From positions 124,001 to 188,000 of the forward strand of contig PGYE01000001.1 of NCBI GenBank assembly GCA_002839505.1: DNA of 64,000 nucleotides. Direction: 5' to 3'. Shown here one piece after another: positions 15,596-25,021 of the stretch. Position 1 is the first letter of the stretch. Every line of letters begins with the position of its first letter. The position numbers were made by a program, and so were the translations under genes. The notes beneath the pieces are model-generated. The model did not search any database. It was not told the DNA's origin and worked only from the letters and a program-made list of their open reading frames with translations. The stretch is from Candidatus Peregrinibacteria bacterium HGW-Peregrinibacteria-1 (GTDB lineage Bacteria > Patescibacteriota > Gracilibacteria > UBA1369 > LOWO2-01-FULL-3).

Positions 15596-17014
15596 ATGGC
15601 AGTACCTTTAAAAACTCAAAAAACAATCAAAGAAACTGTTGGCGAATATAAATTTGGCTTCAAAACCAAAACCAATAGCTTTTACAAAAGCCCAAAAGGA
15701 CTGACAAAAGAAATCATTTGCCAAATCTCCAGTCAGAAAAACGAACCATCTTGGATGCTTGAATATCGCCTAAAAGCCTTCGAAATATTCCAAAACAAAC
15801 CCATGCCTACCTGGGGCGGTGATCTCTCCAACATCGACTTCGCCGATATCCACTACTACGTCCGCCCCCAAGACCGCACCCAAACCAACTGGGACGACAT
15901 CCCCCCCGAAATCAAAGAAACCTTCGAAAAACTCGGAATCCCCCAAGCCGAACGCAAATTTCTCGCAGGAACAGGAGCTCAATTCGAATCCGAAGTCGTC
16001 TACCACAGCCTTCACAAAAAACTGCAAGACCAAGGAGTAATTTTTGAATCCACCGATGTCGCCCTCCAAAAATACCCCCAATACTTCAAAGAATATTTTG
16101 GCAAAGTAATCCCCGCCCACGACAACAAGTTCTCCGCGCTCAACTCCGCCGTCTGGTCCGGCGGATCATTCATCTATGTCCCACCAGGAGTCCACATCGA
16201 GCTACCACTACAGGCCTACTTCCGCATCAACGCCGAAAACATGGGCCAATTCGAACGCACCCTCATCATCGCCGATGAAAACAGCTCCATCCACTACATT
16301 GAAGGCTGCACCGCCCCCACCTACAGCACCGACTCCCTCCACTCCGCAGTCGTCGAAATTATTGTAAAAAAAGGCGCTCGCGTTCAATACACCACCCTCC
16401 AAAACTGGTCCTCAAATGTCTACAACCTAGTAACCAAACGCGCCCACGCCTACGAAAACGCCGAAATGTTCTGGCTCGACTGTAACATCGGATCAAAACT
16501 AACCATGAAATATCCGGCCGTATATCTCCTTGGAAAAGGCGCCCGTGGCGAAATCCAATCTCTCGCCTTCGCCTCCAAAGGCCAGCACCAAGACGCCGGA
16601 GCCAAAATAATTCACTCCGCCCCCAACACCAGCTCAAAAATCGTCTCCAAATCAATCACCAAAGACGGCGGACACGGCACCTATCGCGGACTCATCAAAA
16701 TAAACAAAGGCGCCACCAACGCAAAAAGTCATATCGCCTGCGACGCCCTCCTCCTCGACAACCACTCCAAATCCGACACCTTCCCCACCAACATCATCGA
16801 AGAAGAAAATGTTGCCATCGCCCACGAAGCCACCATCGCAAAAATCAGCCAAGACCAACTCTTCTACCTCATGTCTCGCGGATTAACCGAAGAAGAATCT
16901 ACATCACTAATCGTCAACGGCTTCGCCCAGCCAATTATCAAACAGCTCCCCATGGAATACGCCATCGAACTCAACCGCTTACTAGAACTCGAAATGACCG
17001 GATCAGTAGGATAA
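15596..17014 (+). CDS. sufB: SufB, Fe-S cluster scaffold subunit
   Basis: 472 residues, full length for SufB, the subunit on which the nascent cluster forms. The N-terminal part contains [18 protein letters not shown] and the [17 protein letters not shown] segment. The central beta-helix includes [44 protein letters not shown] and [22 protein letters not shown]. The C-terminus has [19 protein letters not shown] and [21 protein letters not shown], all typical. It is 9 bases after sufC and 23 before sufD. Codons are strongly C-ending, like the other suf genes. Confidence 0.97.
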   Translation: MAVPLKTQKTIKETVGEYKFGFKTKTNSFYKSPKGLTKEIICQISSQKNEPSWMLEYRLKAFEIFQNKPMPTWGGDLSNIDFADIHYYVRPQDRTQTNWDDIPPEIKETFEKLGIPQAERKFLAGTGAQFESEVVYHSLHKKLQDQGVIFESTDVALQKYPQYFKEYFGKVIPAHDNKFSALNSAVWSGGSFIYVPPGVHIELPLQAYFRINAENMGQFERTLIIADENSSIHYIEGCTAPTYSTDSLHSAVVEIIVKKGARVQYTTLQNWSSNVYNLVTKRAHAYENAEMFWLDCNIGSKLTMKYPAVYLLGKGARGEIQSLAFASKGQHQDAGAKIIHSAPNTSSKIVSKSITKDGGHGTYRGLIKINKGATNAKSHIACDALLLDNHSKSDTFPTNIIEEENVAIAHEATIAKISQDQLFYLMSRGLTEEESTSLIVNGFAQPIIKQLPMEYAIELNRLLELEMTGSVG

Positions 17015-17037
17015 CGACCACAAACTCAAATACTAAA

Positions 17038-17703
17038 ATGCCCAACATCAAAGAACAACCAGAATACCTAAACGCCCTACCTGACGAAATATCAGGAGAT
17101 AAAACCATCCTACTCGACAAAATCACCACCACCTCCATCGAAATTAAGCCCGACAGCAAAATCACCATCATCGCATTTATCACAGAAGGCTGGGCCGCAC
17201 CTCAAGAACTCACCTTCAACTTCACCGGTGAAAACAGCATTCTCAACTTCATCGTACTCAACATCGGCACCAAAAACGACACCTTCCCCTTCACCACAAC
17301 CTCCATTCACCACGCCCCACGCAACAACGCCTACTACCACATCAGCTCCGTACTATTTGACCAGTCCTCCATCGACTATCTCGGCAACCTCGTCATCAAA
17401 AAACCCGCCCAACAAACCGACTGCTACCTCTCGCACAAAACTCTAATCCTCTCCCCAAAAGCCAAAGTAAACACCAAACCCTGCCTCGAAATCGAAGCCG
17501 ACGATGTCAAAGCCGGCCACGCCGCCACCGTCGGAAACATTGATGAAGAAGCTCTGTTCTACCTCAAATCACGCGGCCTAAACGAACACCAATCAAAAAA
17601 ATTAATTGTCCAAGGATTCCTCGAAAAAGACCTCAAAGAAATCAAATCCTCAGAACTCAAAACCGCAATCATAAAAAACATCACGCATCTCCTGCAAAAT
17701 TAA
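17038..17703 (+). CDS. sufD: SufD-like subunit, short form
   Basis: 221 residues, only about half of a typical SufD (about 420). What remains is the beta-helical core and the conserved C-terminal block: DDVKAGHAATVGNIDEEALFYLKSRGL, then KKLIVQGFLE, the SufB/SufD hallmark. The long N-terminal helical region of E. coli SufD is absent, and no frameshifted piece lies upstream, since sufB ends only 23 bases before. It is therefore a natural minimal SufD, expected to pair with SufB and SufC. Confidence 0.9.
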   Translation: MPNIKEQPEYLNALPDEISGDKTILLDKITTTSIEIKPDSKITIIAFITEGWAAPQELTFNFTGENSILNFIVLNIGTKNDTFPFTTTSIHHAPRNNAYYHISSVLFDQSSIDYLGNLVIKKPAQQTDCYLSHKTLILSPKAKVNTKPCLEIEADDVKAGHAATVGNIDEEALFYLKSRGLNEHQSKKLIVQGFLEKDLKEIKSSELKTAIIKNITHLLQN

Positions 17704-17737
17704 GGTAATATAATTCACACTACCAATTTCACCGACC

Positions 17738-18931
17738 ATGAATTACAAAAACTTATTTCCGATCTTCTCTCACCATCCCGAGCTCGCCTTTCTCGATTCC
17801 GCCTCGACTACACAAAAACCCCAAGCCGTCATTGACTCCATTTCAGACTTCTACAGTCATGACTACGCAAATGTTCATCGTGGAATCTACAAACTCTCCG
17901 AAACCTCAAGCGAGTTATTCGAATCATCCCGCGAAACCGTCAAAAATTTCATCAATGCCAAAAAAAGTTCCGAAATAGTATTCACCCGCGGCACCACAGA
18001 ATCCATCAACCTCATAGCCGCAACATGGGGCGAAGAAAACATAGAAGCCGACGATGAGATCATTCTCAGCACCCTCGAGCACCATTCCAACTACCTTCCT
18101 TGGCTCAATCTTGCCACAAAAAAACACGCCCACATTAAAAAAATACCCCTCACCGACGACCTCACTCTCGATCTCGATGCCTACGAAAAACTTCTCTCCT
18201 CTAAGACAAAACTCGTCACCATCACCGCCCTCTCCAACGCCACCGGTGAAATTATCGATCTCAAAAAAATAATCACCCTTGCCCACAAATTCAACGCCAC
18301 CGTCATAGTTGACGCCGCCCAAAGCATCTCTCACCTAAAAACCGATGTCCAAGACCTCAACTGCGATTTCCTCGTCTTCTCAGGACACAAAATGTTTGGT
18401 CCCACTGGAATCGGAATTCTATATGGAAAAGCCGAAATTCTCGACAAAATACCACCATATCACACCGGAGGATCCATGGTTGTCAACATTGAAAACGACA
18501 CCCCCACCTACCACGCACCCCCACAAAAATTTGAAGCCGGAACTCCCAACATCGCTGGCACCATCGCCCTAAAACAAGCTATCCAATTCATCCAAAAAAT
18601 AGAACTTAAAAACATTCAAACACACTGCCAAGACCTCACCTCCCAAGCCCGACAAATCCTCGAGCAATACCCCAATCTCACAATTCATTCACCAAAAGCC
18701 AACAATTCCATTTTCTCCTTTAGCATCGAGGGCATTCACCCACACGACATCTCCACCATCTTCGACAGCGAAAATGTCGCCATCCGCGCGGGACACCACT
18801 GTGCCAAGCCTCTCATGGAGGCTCTCAAAGTTCCCGCCACCGCGCGCCTCAGCCTCCACCTATACAACACACCCCAAGACCTTGATAAACTCGACCTCGC
18901 CATCAAAAAATGCTTTAAAATATTTAAATAA
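17738..18931 (+). CDS. sufS: SufS-type cysteine desulfurase
   Basis: A PLP enzyme of 397 residues that takes sulfur from cysteine for cluster assembly. The PLP-binding Lys is K218 in the motif SGHKMFGPTGIG. The persulfide-carrying Cys is C355 in RAGHHCAKPLM, the class II (SufS/CsdA) form. Other landmarks are LDSASTTQKPQAV, HRGIYKLSE, STLEHHSNYLPW and EAGTPNIAGTIAL. Its stop overlaps the sufU start by one base (TAATG), fitting transfer of the persulfide to SufU. Confidence 0.97.
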   Translation: MNYKNLFPIFSHHPELAFLDSASTTQKPQAVIDSISDFYSHDYANVHRGIYKLSETSSELFESSRETVKNFINAKKSSEIVFTRGTTESINLIAATWGEENIEADDEIILSTLEHHSNYLPWLNLATKKHAHIKKIPLTDDLTLDLDAYEKLLSSKTKLVTITALSNATGEIIDLKKIITLAHKFNATVIVDAAQSISHLKTDVQDLNCDFLVFSGHKMFGPTGIGILYGKAEILDKIPPYHTGGSMVVNIENDTPTYHAPPQKFEAGTPNIAGTIALKQAIQFIQKIELKNIQTHCQDLTSQARQILEQYPNLTIHSPKANNSIFSFSIEGIHPHDISTIFDSENVAIRAGHHCAKPLMEALKVPATARLSLHLYNTPQDLDKLDLAIKKCFKIFK

Positions 18932-19290
18932 TGGATCTTTACAGCGAAATTATTCTCGATTACTACAAAAACCCTCGCAACAAAACGCTGCTAGAGACAG
19001 CCAACAAAACCGCTACCGAATTCAATTCCACCTGCGGCGACAAGATCACTATCTACCTTGAAGTGGCAGACGATAAAATAATCCAAGCCCGCTACCAAGG
19101 AGATGGCTGCGCCATCAGCCAAGCCTCCACATCCATGCTCACTGAAAAATTAATCGGACTATCCGTCAAAGAAGCCCAAGAACTAAAAATTCACGACATC
19201 TTTCAGCTCCTCGGTGTCGAAATCAATCCCGGACGCATCAAATGCGCCACAATCGGCCTGATCGCAACTCAAAAAGCCCTTAAAATCTAA
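18931..19290 (+). CDS. sufU: SufU-type sulfur acceptor / scaffold protein
   Basis: 119 residues of the IscU/SufU family. The three conserved Cys are C35 (STCGD, with the neighbouring Asp37), C60 (GDGCAISQAS) and C105 (IKCATIG). In Firmicutes SufU is about 147 residues with an insertion of about 20 residues before the third Cys. That insertion is missing here, so the protein is at the lower size limit. It lies directly behind sufS, as in Firmicutes and many CPR genomes, and most likely accepts the persulfide from SufS. Confidence 0.93.
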   Translation: MDLYSEIILDYYKNPRNKTLLETANKTATEFNSTCGDKITIYLEVADDKIIQARYQGDGCAISQASTSMLTEKLIGLSVKEAQELKIHDIFQLLGVEINPGRIKCATIGLIATQKALKI

Positions 19291-19313
19291 GCTAAACCCC
19301 TTAAAACTTACCT

Positions 19314-19640
19314 ATGGACTACAACACCGCAGAAAACAGAACCACCTATCCCAACCACTACGAAATCCTCAATGAAATAATCGATCCCGAGCTCGGAATC
19401 GGCCTCGTTGACCTTGGACTCATCTATCAAATAGAAGTCGATAAAAACGGTCTTGCCGTGGTGATCATGACCTTCACCTCTCCGGCATGTCCCGTCGGCC
19501 CACAGCTCACCGAAAGCGTCCAAACCAAAATGCTCATGATGCCAGATATCAACGACTGCCAAGTCGAAGTCGTCTGGGACCCACCATGGAACCAAGAGAT
19601 GATCGATCAAAACATACGGGAAATGATCCTTGGCCTCTAA
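19314..19640 (+). CDS. SufT-like MIP18/DUF59 family Fe-S maturation factor
   Basis: 108 residues of the MIP18 (DUF59) family. The sequence shows the typical opening IIDPELGIGLVDLGLIYQIEV, then the MTFTSPACPVGPQL motif with the conserved Cys, and VEVVWDPPWNQEMI near the end. Proteins of this type act late in Fe-S cluster maturation or transfer. It ends the suf operon, 23 bases after sufU. SufT is the likely name given the operon context. Confidence 0.9.
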   Translation: MDYNTAENRTTYPNHYEILNEIIDPELGIGLVDLGLIYQIEVDKNGLAVVIMTFTSPACPVGPQLTESVQTKMLMMPDINDCQVEVVWDPPWNQEMIDQNIREMILGL

Positions 19641-19650
19641 AGACCAAGGA
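19627..19650. terminator. Possible hairpin at the end of the suf operon
   Basis: TCCTTGG (19627-19633) pairs with CCAAGGA (19644-19650) across the sufT stop, in the convergent gap before the gene at 19684. No run of T follows on either strand, so it is a weak terminator candidate. Confidence 0.25.
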
Positions 19651-19683
19651 AATCACCTCCCAACATTAAACCTCTACCAACAA

Positions 19684-21447
19684 CTACTTTCCAATTTTCA
19701 CAAACCCTCTACTCTTAACCACATTCCCCTCAATCACACTACCGCCCCCAACATACTTAATAGTCGTCACAAACTCCTTCACTTTTTGATAGTTTTCCTT
19801 AAATTCCACCGTCAACACCCCAAACATATCAGCCATCGCCATATACCTATCCCCCATACCAAAGATCGGCTCAAAATCAAAATAACTCACCCCCCTATAA
19901 CTCGCCCCCAACTGGCTCATCAAACCTTTATATTTTGCCTCATCTCCAACCGCCTTTTTCCCATAATTAACCTCCAAATCCCTTCCAAGTCCAACAATTA
20001 AAACATCATCACCAGAAACACCATAATAAAGTTCAAAAGCAAACATCGACAAATCCACCGGAACCAATCCCTTAATCATCTCCAACTGCTCCGCTGTCAA
20101 TGCTGAAAAATCAAAATAAATTCTATTAACCTCACCATCCTCAATCACAACCATTTCCTTTTTCAAAGCCCCAGAAATATCTCCCACCGGAGTCTCAATC
20201 ATCATATTTTGAAGTTCCGGCAACACCACCTCAAACTGAGCATCAAGATATTTCGCCAACTTACCACCTGCCATCTTAGCCTCATCACTAGCACTCAAAT
20301 CCCAATATGCCAACATCCCAGGTACCATCCCACCAAAATCCACCACCGAAAATGCCATCGGAGACTTAAACAAAGCATCAAAATCCTCAAAAGTCATACC
20401 GGTCTCATCCAAAACAAGCTCCTGTAAACTCTCCCGATCAAAATCCACACCCCCACTTGCCAAGCCAACAACAAATTGCTCAATAAATACATCCAAATCC
20501 ACACCGCCACTTTCACCATAAAATATCGTACCCACTCCAACCACCTTCCCCACTAAATTCCGCGCATAATCCAAATTATACAAACTTGGATTTCCGACAA
20601 CCATGTTTCCCTCAAAAAGAAGACCATCCTTCTCCGCCTTCATCTCAAGATAACCATAGCTCGCCTCCAAATCCTTTATTGTCTCTCCCATCTCACCACC
20701 ATAAAGACTCTGCGTCAAAAGCGCCAACTGCTTACCATTCACAAGCACATAACCTAAGTTACCTTTTGGAACCTCCATCCCGTCTCCCAAATTCACATCC
20801 CCCCCTGCCAACAACCTCTCCACCGCATCATCAACCATCGCCTCTTCTCCCACTACAAACAAAAACTGATCTCCAATTCTCACCAAATACTCACCACCAC
20901 TGCTCAAAGACCACTTCTTGTTGACACTATTACTTTCCACAAGCTCAGCATCGCTCAAACTATCCGCTATCAACTTTTCAAATTGGTTAGCCTTATCTGT
21001 CTGAAACAGCAAGTACATATCAAACCCCTCAAACTCAAAATCATCACCAAACTCCTGCCCGTCTAAATCCTGATTTGCCTCTACTAAATCGTCAAAGTTC
21101 ATATTTTCATCAAAATCATACCCCACCACCAATCTCCAATCCCCGGCAACAATCGGCTCAATATCAGCTTTCCAAGTCAAAGGATTTTCCTCCCCCTCTT
21201 CTGCCAACTCCTCATCAAAAAATTTCTCTAGCATATCTCCCAACTCCTTGCGATGCGGAAACTCATCCTTCAACCGATTCCACTGCCTCAACTGCAAACC
21301 ATTCTCGTGATTAATCGCAAAAACGATATCAGTAGTGACCGGCAAAGCCGTCTCCAAAAGATTAGCGTCATTCTTACCACCCCAGTTACACCCGCCAAGA
21401 AGACCAGTTACCAATATAAAAGCCGTCAGCCTAAAATAATTTTTCAT
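19684..21447 (-). CDS. Lipoprotein, DUF3352-like
   Basis: 587 residues, with a lipoprotein signal (MKNYFRLTAFILVTGLLGGC). The mature protein begins with the ALPVTTDIVFAINHENG block typical of DUF3352-type periplasmic or exported proteins, followed by alternating beta and helical segments and several long repeats of the MVV-G-NP-L type. There are no catalytic motifs and no membrane helix besides the signal. It is convergent with the suf operon and is a single-gene unit. DUF3352 is a resemblance judged by eye, not a search result. Function unknown. Confidence 0.8.
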   Translation of the reverse strand: MKNYFRLTAFILVTGLLGGCNWGGKNDANLLETALPVTTDIVFAINHENGLQLRQWNRLKDEFPHRKELGDMLEKFFDEELAEEGEENPLTWKADIEPIVAGDWRLVVGYDFDENMNFDDLVEANQDLDGQEFGDDFEFEGFDMYLLFQTDKANQFEKLIADSLSDAELVESNSVNKKWSLSSGGEYLVRIGDQFLFVVGEEAMVDDAVERLLAGGDVNLGDGMEVPKGNLGYVLVNGKQLALLTQSLYGGEMGETIKDLEASYGYLEMKAEKDGLLFEGNMVVGNPSLYNLDYARNLVGKVVGVGTIFYGESGGVDLDVFIEQFVVGLASGGVDFDRESLQELVLDETGMTFEDFDALFKSPMAFSVVDFGGMVPGMLAYWDLSASDEAKMAGGKLAKYLDAQFEVVLPELQNMMIETPVGDISGALKKEMVVIEDGEVNRIYFDFSALTAEQLEMIKGLVPVDLSMFAFELYYGVSGDDVLIVGLGRDLEVNYGKKAVGDEAKYKGLMSQLGASYRGVSYFDFEPIFGMGDRYMAMADMFGVLTVEFKENYQKVKEFVTTIKYVGGGSVIEGNVVKSRGFVKIGK

Positions 21448-21527
21448 AAAATAAGATTAATATACCAACCAATAATAAGTATCTTTTAATCCTAACGCAA
21501 GCACCCAAAAACCCTAAAAATCATCAC

Positions 21528-21556
21528 AAAAAAACAGCCGATCAATCACCGGCTGT
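21528..21556 (-). terminator. Rho-independent terminator of rpmG
   Basis: On the minus strand, a 6-bp stem CAGCCG/CGGCTG with a 9-base loop is followed by a run of seven T, just past the rpmG stop. Confidence 0.8.
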
Positions 21557-21572
21557 CTAAAACGAAACTTTT

Positions 21573-21752
21573 CTAGTTTCCCTTCTTTGTGTCCTTCCTC
21601 TTGTGCAAAACATGTTTGCGGCACCCCGGACAAAATTTATTCAACTCCTTCACGATCTCATCACTCCTTCTCTTCAAATAGTAAGAAATATAATTCGCAC
21701 GATTACACTCTTCGCAGTACCAAGTACAGTATTGACTTTTTCCCTTAGCCAT
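21573..21752 (-). CDS. rpmG: 50S ribosomal protein bL33
   Basis: A 59-residue protein beginning MAKGKSQYCTWYCEEC and ending in a basic tail. It carries the zinc-finger form of bL33: one Cys pair CEEC at residues 13-16 and another CPGC at about 41-44, then the family hallmark RKHVLHKRK. The NYISYYLKRR segment corresponds to the RNYxTTKNKR region of other bL33 proteins. It has its own promoter (21788-21815) and terminator (21528-21556). The start is the ATG at 21752, about 29 bases after the expected transcript start. Confidence 0.92.
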   Translation of the reverse strand: MAKGKSQYCTWYCEECNRANYISYYLKRRSDEIVKELNKFCPGCRKHVLHKRKDTKKGN

Positions 21753-21787
21753 AAGTTACAGATGTTATTTACTTCAAAGCAGACGGA

Positions 21788-21815
21788 ATTTTATAGAAAA
21801 AAACGGCTTTGTCAA
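21788..21815 (-). promoter_or_regulatory. Promoter of rpmG
   Basis: Minus strand: perfect TTGACA (21810-21815), 16-base spacer, TAAAAT (21788-21793), leader about 29 bases. Confidence 0.65.
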
Positions 21816-21880
21816 AGAATTATTTCAAATAAGCCAGTTTATTGCGCCAAAAAGCAATATCTCCCCCAACAAAACACATC

Positions 21881-21909
21881 TTGACTAATTGTTGAATTTG
21901 ACTTATTAA
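21881..21909 (+). promoter_or_regulatory. Promoter of the coiled-coil / helicase-methyltransferase cassette
   Basis: TTGACT (21881-21886), 17-base spacer, TATTAA (21904-21909), giving a leader of about 19 bases to the GTG at 21935. A second TTGACT (21898-21903) with TAATTA (21922-21927, 18-base spacer) would start transcription at the GTG itself. Which one is used cannot be told from sequence. Confidence 0.5.
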
Positions 21910-21934
21910 GTAGTCTTCGCATAATTATAAATCT

Positions 21935-24900
21935 GTGAAAAATCGCACAAACAAGGATTTAATATCCATAATCAAAGGTAGACTAGCCGACCCCAACTCT
22001 AATAAACCCCTTGTTCTAAAAGTTTCAGAAATCGGCACAGATGGAATCTCCCTCATCATTGAAGCATGTTCAAATTTTATTCAAGATGTGATTTTCGGTA
22101 ATTCACAAGACCCAACTGGCCAACTACAACAAAGGCAACATAAAGACGAAATCCTTTATGAAAATATCGCGGGATATGTGGAAGACTCCTCACAAAAAGT
22201 TCAAGAAAAAATTGCTGCCCTTCATGCTAAAAAGCCTATAGATTCAAACGAATTATGCAGAGTAGTTTCCACACATAAAAGATCTTTAAATCAACAGATT
22301 AAACTACCACTAGATAATAGCCAGAAAATATTAGCAATTCAGACCCGGATCAGTTCCACAGTAAACAAGCTAGTCGAACACTGTAGAGCTCGTATTCAAA
22401 TAATTTTTGATGATAACATGATCGCCACCGACGATTCTCATATAACATCAATAGATACATCCCTGGAAGACATTGAAGAAGCCGAAGAAGCAGAAACAAT
22501 CAATGCCATTACCAGCCCAAGTACTCCACAAGAAGAATCTCCTTCGTTGGAAGAAATATTCCAAGAACTCTCCCAAGAAGAAGCCGCTGAATATATTACG
22601 GATATTTTCAATAAAATCTTAATCCAACCCTTCTTGATAGAGTACGCAGACTCACTAAAAAAGCTTGGATTGGATCGAGAGATATTCATAGGAGACCTCA
22701 ATTATAAAATATCGCTTCTACCAATTAATGAACTCCGAAAGCTATCAAGAAAACTACACAACAAAATATTAGAAACTCACCCTAACACCAACTTTGACGA
22801 TCTAATTATCGATGCCATTAATGGGATCGAGTCTATAAAGAGAGAGGTAGTTGCAATAGGTACCAGTGACGCAATGCGATCAGCCTTTTATGAAAGTTTC
22901 TCTAAGGATTTAATTAGATCCACACATGACAGATTATCAACACTTGTCGCCAGTCTAGAAAAACTAAAAGGAGTAAGCCTACTGAGCTTAACCAGCTCTA
23001 GCTCCCCTGTAACCCTAGAAAATTTTGAAGAAGTTGCCTTTAAGGAGTTTCATGCACTATGCCAAGCTTTGGACGCTGCTGGCCCAAACGGAAGTACCGA
23101 AGTAAAAACAAAAATTGAAATTTATATGGCAGAACGGAGCCAAAGTCCAGAAGCTGGTTTCAACATTGAACAAGTCATTTTAATCTTACGCAACACCTTA
23201 TCCAAAATTGAAAGTAAGGGAAAAAAAAGAGCAGATGCCAAATGTGATTTAAGATTACTTTTTCCAAGCAAAATGAATCTTACTATGTATGCAAGGACAG
23301 CTCTGAAGAAAGCATTAAATGAAATTCTTGAAGAAATAACATCTCATTATGTTAATCTAATTCAGGGATTTTCAATCTTATACTGTCACCTTATTGCCGA
23401 TGTCATCCAAAAAGTAGTAGAGGAAACAAAATCTGACAATACTATCCTCCTGGACAATGCTAAAGCGACCAGCATTGGACAATATCAAATTATGATTTCT
23501 CAACTCATTCTTAGTAAATCACAAGAGTATTATGCAGCTCTTAGAGGACAAAATGGAGGATTCATAAGCCACAAAAGCGTTTTCGAATTCTATCTCAACG
23601 AGCACCAAAATCTCTTCAAAATGCTTACAGCTGAAGTAGCCGATTTCATCGACAAAAATCGCTGTCCTGAATTGATAGATAGAGAACAATTAAAAGCACA
23701 TCTATCAAAAAGGGTAGTGCTGGAACCAGAACTTCCAAGAAAGTTGATTAAATATACATTTTTCAGCATCGCAGCAGGAGACCAAAAAGAACCTACACAA
23801 AGCAGTGACACCTTTCTAGGCTTTAGATTTAAAGACCGCACCTATATTGAAGACATATTTGATCAGAGTCAAAAAGATCTTAAAGATATGAAGCGACAAA
23901 AAGAATTAATGGCACTATCTTTATGGGGAGAAACCGTCGGTGACACGCCACCTCAAATTGATGATTCAGAACTTTACAGACTACAGGCAATCATAGCTGT
24001 AGAAGAAGATATCAATCCTACCGATGAACAAAACTTAGAAAGACTCCTAGCTAAATTGGCTAAAGATCTCAACAATAACTTTCGAGGAGGCTACCCCTGG
24101 TGGACACCAGAAACCATAAGACCTCATGTTGTAGGCTATCTAGAACAAATTCAGGAAGAGGATTCTCAAGAAAATCCAACTCCAGAACATATATCTGAAA
24201 CAGATCAAAGAATCCAAAAGTTTAAGGATTGGCACGAGACGCTTGTCGAACTCAAACGGCCACGCGGGCTAAGAAAAATAATCAATTCTATCCATATAAT
24301 TTTCAGCAATCCGGCAACAGTCAAAACTTTACCCGCCATCCAAAAAGAAAAAATCTTAGAAATCGCTGAACTTTTTATGAACAATCACACTGTCGAAACA
24401 CTATCCAGCGGTAAAAAACAGGACCGTTTCAATGTTGGGGAATATGATCTCGCCGACATGCTTCGCAAAGCCACACAGCCAGAAAAATTTAGAGAAAGAA
24501 GAGAAATTGAGGCAATTGAAGAAACGCTAGCGCGAATGAGCACTTCCGTTCAAAGATTAGAAGATGAACTCCAACAATGCGACAACTCTCTGACAGAAGA
24601 TGAAACTGTCAATGAAGAATTGTTTCAATTAGAATTAAAAGAACAAGATCTCGAAGATGAAATCAAGATTCTTGACTCTAAGATTAAAGAATTGGACAGT
24701 TTGGTAAGGCAGGTAAGCGGCACTTACAGCGACGCCATTATTAATAATGACAGCTCCACTGCCGACCAAAAAGAAAAAGAACTCAAATCTCTACGTGACG
24801 AAAAGAAAACTCTCGATAGCAACAGAGAAAGTTTTATAAACAAACTGCAAGAAATTCAATTAGAAATAGAGGGGATCAAGAGCCGAAAAATTGACACCGT

Positions 24901-25021
24901 CCAAATTGAAAACAGAAAAAGAGAATTGGAAGAAAAAATAATAATCCTGCTAGATAAACAATCGGAGTTTCTCAGTGCTCTCAGAACAATTAACGAACAA
25001 TTTAGACACCAACTAACATGA
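21935..25021 (+). CDS. Giant protein of unknown family with C-terminal coiled coil
   Basis: 1028 residues from a GTG start (KNRTNKDLIS follows), with no closer ATG. It has no signal peptide and no convincing transmembrane segment, so it is cytoplasmic. The protein is mostly helical. An acidic low-complexity stretch near residues 180-215 is rich in Glu and Asp. The last 150 residues or so (about 865-1020) are charged heptad-like coiled coil with many Glu, Lys and Leu. No Walker A, nuclease or methyltransferase motif was found. It overlaps the helicase gene at 25018 by four bases (ATGA), so the two are coupled and probably form one complex. Its composition is less C-biased than its neighbours. 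I do not recognise the family. Confidence 0.8.
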   Translation: MKNRTNKDLISIIKGRLADPNSNKPLVLKVSEIGTDGISLIIEACSNFIQDVIFGNSQDPTGQLQQRQHKDEILYENIAGYVEDSSQKVQEKIAALHAKKPIDSNELCRVVSTHKRSLNQQIKLPLDNSQKILAIQTRISSTVNKLVEHCRARIQIIFDDNMIATDDSHITSIDTSLEDIEEAEEAETINAITSPSTPQEESPSLEEIFQELSQEEAAEYITDIFNKILIQPFLIEYADSLKKLGLDREIFIGDLNYKISLLPINELRKLSRKLHNKILETHPNTNFDDLIIDAINGIESIKREVVAIGTSDAMRSAFYESFSKDLIRSTHDRLSTLVASLEKLKGVSLLSLTSSSSPVTLENFEEVAFKEFHALCQALDAAGPNGSTEVKTKIEIYMAERSQSPEAGFNIEQVILILRNTLSKIESKGKKRADAKCDLRLLFPSKMNLTMYARTALKKALNEILEEITSHYVNLIQGFSILYCHLIADVIQKVVEETKSDNTILLDNAKATSIGQYQIMISQLILSKSQEYYAALRGQNGGFISHKSVFEFYLNEHQNLFKMLTAEVADFIDKNRCPELIDREQLKAHLSKRVVLEPELPRKLIKYTFFSIAAGDQKEPTQSSDTFLGFRFKDRTYIEDIFDQSQKDLKDMKRQKELMALSLWGETVGDTPPQIDDSELYRLQAIIAVEEDINPTDEQNLERLLAKLAKDLNNNFRGGYPWWTPETIRPHVVGYLEQIQEEDSQENPTPEHISETDQRIQKFKDWHETLVELKRPRGLRKIINSIHIIFSNPATVKTLPAIQKEKILEIAELFMNNHTVETLSSGKKQDRFNVGEYDLADMLRKATQPEKFRERREIEAIEETLARMSTSVQRLEDELQQCDNSLTEDETVNEELFQLELKEQDLEDEIKILDSKIKELDSLVRQVSGTYSDAIINNDSSTADQKEKELKSLRDEKKTLDSNRESFINKLQEIQLEIEGIKSRKIDTVQIENRKRELEEKIIILLDKQSEFLSALRTINEQFRHQLT

